Shown here: positions 7,001-13,922 of the stretch, piece by piece
Position numbering within the stretch: the stretch's first letter is position 1
Layout of the letters: every line of letters starts with the position of its first letter
Source: Leucobacter viscericola
GTDB taxonomy: Bacteria; Actinomycetota; Actinomycetes; Actinomycetales; Microbacteriaceae
Assembly (NCBI RefSeq): GCF_011299575.1
Contig: NZ_CP049863.1
Location: 3,038,001 to 3,102,000 of the forward strand
DNA length: 64,000 nt
Direction: 5' to 3'
Notes under the pieces: generated by a model
What the model saw: the letters and a program-made list of their open reading frames with translations, nothing else
Database searches by the model: none
What the model was told of the DNA's origin: nothing
Made by a program: the position numbers and the translations under genes

Positions 7001-9308
7001 AGACATCGCAGCTGACGGCAGCTACAGTTTCAGCGAGATTTCGGCTGACGACTACACAGTTACGCTGATTGATTCTGAGGCTGACGGCTGGGTGCCCCTG
7101 CTCAACCAGAATGTCACCCCTGTTATCGGTGAAGACGCGGTGGTGGATCTGCTCTACCAAGAGGATGTGCCCGCCGCCAACCTGGAAGACGACAGTGCAA
7201 GCGTTTCTGTCGGCCAGAACGTGAGCGTTGACGTCACAGCAAACGATCAAATCTCACTGCCGCACGCACTGGGAAGTGTGATCTCTGAGCAGAACACAAT
7301 TGCCGTAGCAACGGCTCCGAGCTTCGGAACCGCCACGGTGGGTGCTCCTGTCTCTCCCTCGGTGTACTCGACGATTGCATACACAGCAGCAGCGACCTGG
7401 CCAGCTTCCGCGGCCGGTCAAAGCTCCTACGAAGACACCTTCACCTACTCCTACACCAACGTGCGCGGTACGGTTTCGACCGCAAACGTGACGGTTACCG
7501 TGTACGCGGCACCCGTCGCAGTGGATGATGCCTTCGGAACGATCGCTGACAAGCCAGTGGTGCTTGATCCTCGTCTGAATGACGCTGGCGACGGCATCAC
7601 CTGGTCAACCACCGACCCGGTTGTGACAGGGGACGCCACGGCGAGCTACACATCAGCTGGTCTCTCGGTTACCCCCACCCACGTGTGGGGTGCGACCGAG
7701 ACCGAGTACCCTGTGTCGATTCAGTACTCGATCACAGATAGCCACGGTGGTGCTGCCTCAGCGAACGCGACACTCACTGTGCAGCGTGCTCCGGTTGCAC
7801 AGGCAGCGACCTCGTTGCCGACCATCAAGCTGGGTGACACCGCTTCGTTTGATCCCGAGCTCCTGAACCCGGGCGTTGTTGCGGCATCGGGGATCACCAG
7901 CTCGCTGGTTACTTCGGGCTCCGTGTCGGTTGCGAGCGACCAGCGGGTGAGCTTCACGCCCACCGCTGATGGGCTGCAGAGCTTCCAGCTCACCTACACC
8001 GACAACCTGGGGCAGTCGACCACCGCCACCTACACCGTCATGGTGCAGGCCGGTCCGAAGGTGCTCGTTGACTCCGACAGTATGACCATCGGGGTCGGTC
8101 AGACGGCGAACTTCGGCGAGCCGACCGTGACGACCACGGGCACAATCACCAGCGTGACCTCGGACACCGCAGATGCTGCGGCCGGCGGAAACGTGACGGT
8201 TGATCCTCTCACCGGACGCGCGAGCTTTGTGCACGACGAGTCGAAGCCGACCGGCGACTACTCGTTCAAGGTGAGCTACACCGACGATCTCGGTCAGGTC
8301 GCAACGGTGACCTACAAGGTTCACGTGCAGCCGAAGGCGATCATCAACATTGAGACGAACCGCACCATCGGTGTCCACCAGGACGCTAAGTTCGTTCCGA
8401 GTGAGATCTTGACCGAGGGCAGCCTGGCCTCTGTGACACCGAAGGCGATCGCAAGCTCGAAGTCGATCAACGGGGCCACGGTTGAGACCGATGTCGCAAC
8501 CGGGAGCGTAACCTTCCACTCCAACGATGCAGAACCTGGCGTCTACACCTTCGACGTGGTCTACACCGACAACCTCGGCAACGAGACGACAGTGACCTTC
8601 ACTGTTACGGTGCAGGCTGCTCCGGTGCAGACAGATGCTGAGGTGTTCAGGATCATCCCGCTCAACGGAAAGACCACCTTTGCTGATGCGGTGAGCACCA
8701 CGGGCACCATCGAATCGCGCGAGCTCGGTGGCGCCGCGAAAGATTCGGTGACGATGCAGAGCGGCGGAAGCCTCTTTGACGGAGCCGATCTCAAGCCGGG
8801 CAAGTACACCTGGGAGGTTCGTTATGTCGACAACGTCGGCCAGAGCGTGACCGTGAAGTACACCGTGCAGATTCAGGAGCCGCCGCGTGGCAAGGTCGTG
8901 AAGCTGAAGGTTGCTTATGGCACCGAGCGAGTGATTGTTGATCCGCTCAGCGAAGCGAAGGGAACCAAACTGCAGTCGCTTACCGCGGCCGCCGTCGGTG
9001 CTCCTGGTTCTGGCAAAACGAGCCTCAACAAGACCGGGCTTGTGGTCTACACACCAAACAGCGGCTATAGCGGAACCACTCGCTTCGACGTAACGGTGCG
9101 AGACAACCTCGATCAGACCGCGGCGGTGAGCTACGAGATCACGGTTGAACCGCAAGAGATCGTGGATTATCTCAGCCCGGTGAAGCCCTCGGACCTCGCC
9201 GTAACCGGTGGCAGCGTTAGCTCGCTGTGGCTGTGGAGCTTGCTCGCGCTGCTCCTGGGTGGAGGCTTGCTGCTTGCAAGACTGGTGGGCCGTAGACAGA
9301 AGCGATAA
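4002..9308 (+). CDS. Giant wall-anchored surface protein 1 (SdrD_B/Ig-like repeats, LAVTG)
   Basis: 1768 residues from TTG 4002, chosen for the GGAGGG site 7 nt upstream and because it places a signal peptide (TSPMYRVVAVALALLLALVA, cut near ALAAGG) at the N-terminus; ATG 4014 is the alternative. The N-terminal ~950 residues are adhesin-like beta-rich domains. An SdrD B-like domain follows near residues 955-1040 (GIRGNVWRDLDFDG), then cadherin/Ig-like modules (VDDAFGTIADKPVVLDPRLND), then a series of ~85-residue repeats each ending in a variant of YTDNLGQ...YTVxVQ. The C-terminus has LAVTG (residue 1732), a hydrophobic helix and RRQKR, a class E-type sortase signal. It is exported and presumably linked to peptidoglycan, probably for adhesion or as a surface layer component. 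No sortase gene is in the window. A fused sigma/anti-sigma gene lies just downstream. Confidence 0.85.
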   Translation: MTSPMYRVVAVALALLLALVAAVGSGTVPALAAGGTLSSMSWKLVADGQSPFTADNSPGGDAGDHNGIVRTQDTVFWGLNYSAAQDGVVDFVLTLPAGMTWTAGSTDSSVCNGAAGGTLSADKTVLTCQREVTAGDVTQLPFSAVVGALANGTALSVSADADGLNAVSSDSLVVSAAPKTEIGMSGVSHEQNVMVGGTKGMTVAVDALLGAKIDPANPNFFGYESLSNPFSVTIDVPAGAVPYSSGMYVGGGSVAASQPGGPGTPITYTVTGANTSFLNPQLSQYIGPMGGGDYSKASLIAALRVKVFIPYGPDLDPEVPKPLTFQTVNFDPQSLSGQSNFGSGYAPGQQPGATCDDSGLNCVVVNFEVLKPVQIGTGFSNAISLAADNGLIYGDPRSSIDGGESVVVGQRYEALTSVYNDGTSTDQLQSPYASLTWNPKEQQLVAPPTVKTRAWANIWTFANKNDVAVSTAVPSSDYTIEYTDFAFADLSDRQSRESFNDPAINWVQDPSTLPGGISSVSSYRIKYLKPLDPNNAIGVVTPLQRAEASASLPSGTPLLWNWQVGADNAPLVKSNYASWMGVSSWLGGMVQASGPLVRAEASWQKVEDASYAAGTAERGDLAYLKVTPTIIGPVTGADATAKNVRYTVTFPNACLQPVEAALPEGAELTPAIPGSDCMSGTPAKIVFKLGDVPAPAGEAGPAPYQGHATALEDWLIPVTVGIGHSAPQTAVTTIVSESDNDSSIANNETIVSANPASLDQDRTKKVALTVSGASTFKVRKSAATKVAGYAGPHEKFPYVLSWSNSSVQSYDPVSIVDVLPFNGDQRGTQGLLGPIKVTEVSASMASGSIGSVHVEYTTDAAAGVETAVHTAGNESGATGVQWHALGASVPNGVTALRFTSDGPVAPADMGTATVRVEMPNLTSDATINNSLAVRAIGDAGLQIISSDIARRPLLSSASGIRGNVWRDLDFDGAISAADGKWPAGADRVELLNDAGLVATSDIAADGSYSFSEISADDYTVTLIDSEADGWVPLLNQNVTPVIGEDAVVDLLYQEDVPAANLEDDSASVSVGQNVSVDVTANDQISLPHALGSVISEQNTIAVATAPSFGTATVGAPVSPSVYSTIAYTAAATWPASAAGQSSYEDTFTYSYTNVRGTVSTANVTVTVYAAPVAVDDAFGTIADKPVVLDPRLNDAGDGITWSTTDPVVTGDATASYTSAGLSVTPTHVWGATETEYPVSIQYSITDSHGGAASANATLTVQRAPVAQAATSLPTIKLGDTASFDPELLNPGVVAASGITSSLVTSGSVSVASDQRVSFTPTADGLQSFQLTYTDNLGQSTTATYTVMVQAGPKVLVDSDSMTIGVGQTANFGEPTVTTTGTITSVTSDTADAAAGGNVTVDPLTGRASFVHDESKPTGDYSFKVSYTDDLGQVATVTYKVHVQPKAIINIETNRTIGVHQDAKFVPSEILTEGSLASVTPKAIASSKSINGATVETDVATGSVTFHSNDAEPGVYTFDVVYTDNLGNETTVTFTVTVQAAPVQTDAEVFRIIPLNGKTTFADAVSTTGTIESRELGGAAKDSVTMQSGGSLFDGADLKPGKYTWEVRYVDNVGQSVTVKYTVQIQEPPRGKVVKLKVAYGTERVIVDPLSEAKGTKLQSLTAAAVGAPGSGKTSLNKTGLVVYTPNSGYSGTTRFDVTVRDNLDQTAAVSYEITVEPQEIVDYLSPVKPSDLAVTGGSVSSLWLWSLLALLLGGGLLLARLVGRRQKR

Positions 9309-9317
9309 CAACATGAG

Positions 9318-9356
9318 CCTTCGGGCGGGTATGGTTACTACCCGCCCGAAGGTTTT
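9318..9356 (+). terminator. Terminator after surface protein 1
   Basis: Perfect 14-bp arms, 9318-9331 and 9339-9352 (CCTTCGGGCGGGTA and its complement), 7-nt loop, then TTTT. It separates the surface-protein transcript from the sigma-factor gene that follows. Confidence 0.85.
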
Positions 9357-9374
9357 CGCGTGTGTAAAATCTCA

Positions 9375-9396
9375 TCGACTCCTCGGAATGAGTCGA
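9375..9396 (+). promoter_or_regulatory. Inverted repeat upstream of sigma factor 1
   Basis: TCGACTC and GAGTCGA flank an 8-nt centre (CTCGGAAT), 31 nt before the sigma-factor start. It could be an operator or a 5'-UTR hairpin; nothing else identifies the binder. Confidence 0.35.
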
Positions 9397-9426
9397 TAAT
9401 AAGAAGTGATGCGGGGGGCATGACAG

Positions 9427-10617
9427 ATGGTTCAGGGAGAGGACCCGGGCGGCGCCGGTGAGGTGACCGACGCCGAGCTCATTGAGAGCTATAGAAATGG
9501 CGACACCAGCGCGGCTGCGACACTGTATGTGCGGCACCGCGAGAGTGTGATGCGCCTCTCCCATCGTTTTGTTCCGCCGGGCGCTGTTGAAGAAGTTACC
9601 TCGGAAACCTTCACAAAGGTCTTCGAAACGATCAGCCGCGGCAAAGGACCCAAAGACAACTTTCTGCCGTACACCTTTGCGGCGCTGCGATCGGTCTCGA
9701 CCGACTGGCGGCGCGATCGCGCAAAGTACAACACCGTCGATGAAATCGATGACCTTGAGATTGAGACGGCGCCCGCTGCTGACCGGGAGCTTGAAGAGGG
9801 CGACGCCGAGATTATGGCGGCGTTTCAGCAGCTTCCTGAGCGCTGGCAGAAGGTGCTGTGGCTTCGCACAGTGCAGGAATCTTCCGTGCAAGACATTGCT
9901 CGAGTGGAAAACGTCTCTGCACCCGCGGTGAGTGTGCTCTACCAGAGAGCTCGCGAGGGGTTGCGAAAGAAGTATCTGGAGCAGCTGTCTATCGTTTCGG
10001 CCCGCGGGGCATGCCGCGATTACAGCAAGTCACTTGCGCAGTCATCGTTCGCTTCGCTGTCTGGCCGCCGCCAGAACCAGCTTGAGGCGCACGTGCAGGG
10101 CTGTGAGCGATGCCAGGAGACACGAGAGCAGCTGGATCACCTGGTGCAGCGCTTCTCGAAAACCGCTGCAATGGGCATTCTCCCGGCGGGGCTCGGCGTT
10201 TCTGCACTGTCGGTGAACCTGAGTCGTTCCGCAGCCGCAGCCGCGCTTCTCGGGGCTGGCGCAGCCACGTGGATCACGGCGGCCGTTATTACCTTGCTCG
10301 TTGGTACCGGAGGGGTGCTCGGGGTGCTTGCCGCCATCAACTCGAGCGAGTCTCAGGGGCTCGCCATCGACACCGGCAGTGGGCAGTGCGAGTTAGATGT
10401 TCGGGATCGAGATTCGGGAGCGGGCGTCGAGCTTGCGACCAAGAACACCGGCGAGAAGGCTTGTTTTGTGACGCTGCTGCGCGATGGGGCGGTCATCGAC
10501 GGGCCCAGCGAGGTGCGTAAGGAGCAGGTGCTCGTTACGGCGCGCGCTGGTCGCTATGAGATCGTGATGGCGGCAAACGGCGAAGAGAAACGCCTCGCCT
10601 ACACGGTCGAGCCGTGA
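9427..10617 (+). CDS. ECF-type sigma factor fused to a ZAS anti-sigma-like domain and membrane anchor (copy 1)
   Basis: 396 residues, with a G-rich ribosome site (GCGGGGGG, 9411-9418) ~8 nt upstream. Region 2 lies near residues 28-95 and region 4 with the HTH near 131-184 (LPERWQKVLWL, VSAPAVSVLYQRAREGLR). Then comes a zinc-binding anti-sigma motif with C196, H222, C226 and C229 (HVQGCERC), a transmembrane segment near 280-304 and ~90 outside residues. The usual two-gene pair, sigma plus membrane anti-sigma, is here one polypeptide. Released or unmasked sigma would direct RNA polymerase to its own promoters; plausible targets are the adjacent surface protein and itself. A second gene with the same architecture lies at 51720-52874. 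How the sigma part is freed (proteolysis or conformational change) is not visible. Confidence 0.85.
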   Translation: MVQGEDPGGAGEVTDAELIESYRNGDTSAAATLYVRHRESVMRLSHRFVPPGAVEEVTSETFTKVFETISRGKGPKDNFLPYTFAALRSVSTDWRRDRAKYNTVDEIDDLEIETAPAADRELEEGDAEIMAAFQQLPERWQKVLWLRTVQESSVQDIARVENVSAPAVSVLYQRAREGLRKKYLEQLSIVSARGACRDYSKSLAQSSFASLSGRRQNQLEAHVQGCERCQETREQLDHLVQRFSKTAAMGILPAGLGVSALSVNLSRSAAAAALLGAGAATWITAAVITLLVGTGGVLGVLAAINSSESQGLAIDTGSGQCELDVRDRDSGAGVELATKNTGEKACFVTLLRDGAVIDGPSEVRKEQVLVTARAGRYEIVMAANGEEKRLAYTVEP

Positions 10618-10677
10618 ATCAGGCCACTAGGGTCCTCGACCTTGGGCCACCTGGCCCAACTCGGGTGCCGACGGCGC

Positions 10678-11712
10678 TCAGACGCGAGGCTGGTGCTGCG
10701 TGATGCAGTGAATGCCACCTCCGTAGCGAAAGATGTCGCGCGCGTCGACGCCAACGATCTCGCGGCCCGGGTAAGCCTCAGCGAGACCGGCCAGGGCGAT
10801 CTCATCGTTCGGGTCGTCGAAGGTGCAGGCAATCACGGCACCGTTGGTGACGAGGTGGTTGACGTAGCTGTAGTCGGTCCAGCCGTCTTCATCCCGCACT
10901 CGCTTGGGCGCGGGAAGGCTGATGACGTTCCAGGGGCTGCCGTCGATCGCGGTCGTGTCTTCGATGAGGTCGTCGTACACCGGGCCGAGGTGGAAATCAG
11001 GGTGGGCAGGATTGTGCTGCCTGTGGACGAGGAGTGTGTGCTCATCGGGCAGGGTCGCGACAATATCAATGTGCCCACGAGTGCCGAAGCGTTGTGAGTC
11101 TCGGTAGAGGCCTCGAGGGAACCAGATTGCGCGTTCGATGCCGAGCGTGCGGCGGAATTCGTCTTCAATCGCATTTCGCGACCAATCAGGGTTGCGGAAA
11201 CGGTCGAGTTGCACGGTGTCGGTGAGCAGCACGGTGCCCCGCCCGTCGACGTGGATCCCGCCGCCTTCATTCACGAGCGCTGAATTCACGATCTCGGCGC
11301 CCGCCAGTTCAGCAACAAACCGGCCGATGCTGCGATCCTTTTCCCAGGAGGCCCACTCCTGTTGGCCCCAGCCGTTGAACTCCCAATCAACTGCGCCGAG
11401 CTGTCCGTTGTCGTTGACGACGAAGGTTGGCCCGATGTCGCGCATCCAGGCATCGTCAAGCGGGGCTTCCACCAGTTCGATGTTCGAAGAGAGTCTCCGC
11501 TGCGCGTCTTCGCGATCAGCAGGATCCACAACCATGGTGACTGGAACGAAGTCAGCGGTCGCGTGTGCGACGTCGGTCCACGCCGTTCGTGCGACGGCGG
11601 TCTCCTCCTCGGTTGAACCGAAGGATTCCCCGCGCGGAGGGAACGCCATGAAGACGCGCTCCTGCTCGTCGGTCTCGCTCGGCATCCGCCACTGGGTTTC
11701 GTTTGTGGTCAC
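10678..11712 (-). CDS. aguA: Agmatine deiminase family protein
   Basis: 344 residues, GTG start with GAGGA 6 nt upstream. It belongs to the peptidyl-arginine-deiminase/agmatine deiminase family of guanidino-modifying enzymes. Motifs in order: DDAWMRDIGPTFV near residues 85-97, NEGGGIHVDG in the middle, GTRGHIDIVA with the catalytic His, and the nucleophile Cys336 in YGGGIHC near the C-terminus. The expected reaction is agmatine + H2O to N-carbamoylputrescine + NH3 in the cytoplasm. Length is normal for the family (330-370). It is last in a minus-strand operon after an NCS1 permease and a TetR gene (33-nt gap), so uptake of a nitrogen compound and its deimination look co-regulated. No N-carbamoylputrescine amidase of the nitrilase family is nearby; a signature amidase is. 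Confidence 0.88.
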   Translation of the reverse strand: MTTNETQWRMPSETDEQERVFMAFPPRGESFGSTEEETAVARTAWTDVAHATADFVPVTMVVDPADREDAQRRLSSNIELVEAPLDDAWMRDIGPTFVVNDNGQLGAVDWEFNGWGQQEWASWEKDRSIGRFVAELAGAEIVNSALVNEGGGIHVDGRGTVLLTDTVQLDRFRNPDWSRNAIEDEFRRTLGIERAIWFPRGLYRDSQRFGTRGHIDIVATLPDEHTLLVHRQHNPAHPDFHLGPVYDDLIEDTTAIDGSPWNVISLPAPKRVRDEDGWTDYSYVNHLVTNGAVIACTFDDPNDEIALAGLAEAYPGREIVGVDARDIFRYGGGIHCITQHQPRV

Positions 11713-11745
11713 GACTATTCCTCGTTTTCTGGTGTGTGAGTGGTG

Positions 11746-12315
11746 CTATGTGATCGTTGCGGCGAGGATCGCAGAGACTCCGCGGCGCATGAGTTTTTGT
11801 GCAGTGGCGGTATCGAGCTGGCCGGAGAGCCAGCGGCTGGAGAGCCCTTCGACGAGACCGGTAAGAAGGGTCGCGGTTTCTGCGATGGCTTCCGACGGCA
11901 CTCCGGCGTGCTCAAGTGGTTCAGAGAGACGTCCCTCCCACTCCCGAGTTGTTTGTGAGAGTGCGGCTTGGATCTCGGTTTCAAAGACGGCGATCGCCCG
12001 AATCTCATTCCAGACGACGGAGTCATCGCGGGTGGATCCGGCATCGCCAAACTCCGCGGCGAGCATGGTGGTGATTGACTCGGCGGGGGAGAGCGAGGCA
12101 TCCGACACGGGGCCGCGATCCTGAACCGCTCGGTTGACGGCGTCGATGGTGGCATTGAGAAGACCTGTGCGATCCTCGAAGTGGTAGTACACCAGGCCAA
12201 GCGAGACGCCTGCGCGCTTCGCAACCTGTTGGACCCGCAGGCCGCGCACCCCACTGGCTGCAATCTCCTGTCGACTTGCGGTGAGGATCCGCTCGCGCGC
12301 GTCCAGTTCTGCCAT
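11746..12315 (-). CDS. TetR-family transcriptional regulator
   Basis: 189 residues. The N-terminal helix-turn-helix is classic TetR (RERILTASRQEIAASGVRGL, VAKRAGVSLGLVYYHFEDRTGLL); the C-terminal ligand domain is unremarkable. A strong ribosome site (AAAGGAG) precedes the ATG. The gene lies 30 nt after the NCS1 permease and 33 nt before agmatine deiminase, so it is the middle gene of a three-gene unit. The palindrome at 13872-13889, in the promoter region of this operon and the divergent amidase, is the natural candidate operator. That would give autoregulation and joint control of permease, deiminase and amidase, with the ligand unknown. Confidence 0.9.
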   Translation of the reverse strand: MAELDARERILTASRQEIAASGVRGLRVQQVAKRAGVSLGLVYYHFEDRTGLLNATIDAVNRAVQDRGPVSDASLSPAESITTMLAAEFGDAGSTRDDSVVWNEIRAIAVFETEIQAALSQTTREWEGRLSEPLEHAGVPSEAIAETATLLTGLVEGLSSRWLSGQLDTATAQKLMRRGVSAILAATIT

Positions 12316-12345
12316 GCCAGTCTCCTTTTTGCTCTCCGCCGCGGG

Positions 12346-13827
12346 CTAGTCGCCCTGCGCCGAGACTCCGTCATTGATTCCAGTCTCGGGCCAAATGCGG
12401 AGTGCAAGCAAGTACGCACCGCCACCGACCAGCATGGAGAGGGGCAGGCTGATATCGAGTCCGCCGGCAATGTTCGCGAGAGGTGCTTCGTAGAGCTCAT
12501 TCTGAACCGTCAGAAGGCCAACTGCTGACCCCAGCAACAGCGGCACAATCGCCCTAAAATTCCAACCGTGGAAGAACCAGTATCGGCCGCCGCCCATTCC
12601 CAAGCCGAAGCGCTGAAGTGCGACCGGATCGTATCTGCCTTTTCTTGCCACCAAAAACCCGATCCCGTTGATCACGACCCACGGGCCAGCGATCGCGTTC
12701 AGCACAACGGTCATCGCAGTGATTGACGAGATCGCATCAGTTGCGATCACACCGAGGTACATGACCACGATCGCGATCCCGGACGTGATGAGGGTCGTCT
12801 GCGTTCTGCTCAACCGCGGAATGATGGATTCGAGATCAAGGCCGCTCGCGTAGATGTTAATGACCCCCTGACCGAAGCCTCCCATGATGGCGAGAAGCAG
12901 AAGCGGCACCAGGAACCAGCCCGGCGACCCCGCAACGAGGTCCGCGACGTACGAGGGCGAGAGCACCTTGAACGTGCTTGCGGTGAACGCACCGAAAGCG
13001 GCGGTCGCAAACAGTCCCGCGAAGATCCCCGCACAGACGGCCACCGCGACCTGGAGATCGGTGAACTTTTTCGGGTTGATACGGCGGGTGTAATCGCCAA
13101 CGGAGGGGGCGTAGGAGAGAGGACCGCCGATCGAAATGGTGACGGCGAAGAGCCAGGTCGGCCAGAAATCTCCCAGTAGGTACTCGCCCGAGGATCGTGT
13201 CGCGTCGAACTCCGGGGCGAACGCGATCAGGCCGACGATGAGCAGGACGCCCGCGATGGGGATGATGAATTTCTGCAGGGCAACGATGGTGCCGTGCCCG
13301 TAGAGGGCGATGAAGATGACCTCGATGGCGATGATGGCATAGCCGATGATGAATGCGGTGTCGTTCTGAGGAGTGCCGAAGAGCCGGTGGGCCCCGGAGA
13401 CGAGCGCCTCACCCGAGGTCCACACTGCGATGGCCGCGTAGGCGATGGCGAAGAGGAGCGTGAGGGTCGAACCGAGCAGGCGGCCTCTCATGCCAAAGTG
13501 AGCACCGCTCGATACGGGGTTGTTGGTTCCCGTGCGGCTGCCAAGCAGTGTCATCGGGATCATCAGCGCGAGCCCAATGACCAGGCCGACGGCGCTCGAC
13601 GCGATTGCCTGCCAGAAGTTGAGCCCGAAGGTGATCGGCAGCCAGCCGAAGATCACGACCGAGAGTGCGAGGTTGCCACCCACAAAGACTCGGAAAATAT
13701 TGCCCGGAGTTGAGTGTCGCTCAGCTGTCGGAACGTAATCGACGCCGGCCTGCTCGACCCGGCCAAACTGATCGATCAGTTGGGTGGCGGATCCCACTTC
13801 CGTGTCTGGCTGCGTTGCCTTGCTCAT
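12346..13827 (-). CDS. NCS1-family nucleobase/cation symporter-like permease
   Basis: 493 residues from ATG 13827, chosen because GGAG lies 5 nt upstream; the longer frame from 13890 would run over the operator-like palindrome. About twelve hydrophobic segments follow a ~45-residue soluble N-terminus (VDYVPTAERHSTPGNIFRVF). The pattern PTFGLNF/GSRTGTNNPVSSGAHFGMRG is typical of the purine-cytosine permease/NCS1 family, whose members import cytosine, purines, allantoin, hydantoins or thiamine with Na+ or H+. The genes beside it (agmatine deiminase, amidase) suggest an amide, guanidino or ureido substrate. It is first in the minus-strand operon. Confidence 0.85.
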   Translation of the reverse strand: MSKATQPDTEVGSATQLIDQFGRVEQAGVDYVPTAERHSTPGNIFRVFVGGNLALSVVIFGWLPITFGLNFWQAIASSAVGLVIGLALMIPMTLLGSRTGTNNPVSSGAHFGMRGRLLGSTLTLLFAIAYAAIAVWTSGEALVSGAHRLFGTPQNDTAFIIGYAIIAIEVIFIALYGHGTIVALQKFIIPIAGVLLIVGLIAFAPEFDATRSSGEYLLGDFWPTWLFAVTISIGGPLSYAPSVGDYTRRINPKKFTDLQVAVAVCAGIFAGLFATAAFGAFTASTFKVLSPSYVADLVAGSPGWFLVPLLLLAIMGGFGQGVINIYASGLDLESIIPRLSRTQTTLITSGIAIVVMYLGVIATDAISSITAMTVVLNAIAGPWVVINGIGFLVARKGRYDPVALQRFGLGMGGGRYWFFHGWNFRAIVPLLLGSAVGLLTVQNELYEAPLANIAGGLDISLPLSMLVGGGAYLLALRIWPETGINDGVSAQGD

Positions 13828-13841
13828 CTTTGCTCCTTTGG

Positions 13842-13855
13842 AAACAACGTTGTTT
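13842..13855. promoter_or_regulatory. Perfect 14-bp palindrome AAACAACGTTGTTT
   Basis: CG-centred perfect palindrome 14 bp upstream of the permease start. Its CAACGTTG core recurs at 13918-13925, 73 bp away, over the amidase start. CG-centred palindromes are typical LacI-family operators; no LacI gene is present in the window. Confidence 0.45.
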
Positions 13856-13871
13856 GGCGCTACAGTAGCAC

Positions 13872-13889
13872 TGACTGAATTTTCAGTCA
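13872..13889. promoter_or_regulatory. Candidate TetR operator between permease and amidase
   Basis: TGACTGAATTTTCAGTCA: 8-bp perfect arms with a 2-nt centre. The form (TGACTGAA and TTCAGTCA) is the one many TetR regulators use. It lies midway in the 95-bp divergent region, so one bound dimer pair could block both promoters. Confidence 0.65.
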
Positions 13890-13922
13890 AAGGTTTTCAT
13901 TTCACTCGCAAGGGAGACAACG

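Noticed and set aside
7758..9314. A 518-codon open frame antisense to surface protein 1
   Set aside because: It is a shadow of a high-GC repeat-rich gene; no ribosome site, odd composition rich in Arg/His/Gly, and no recognisable domain.
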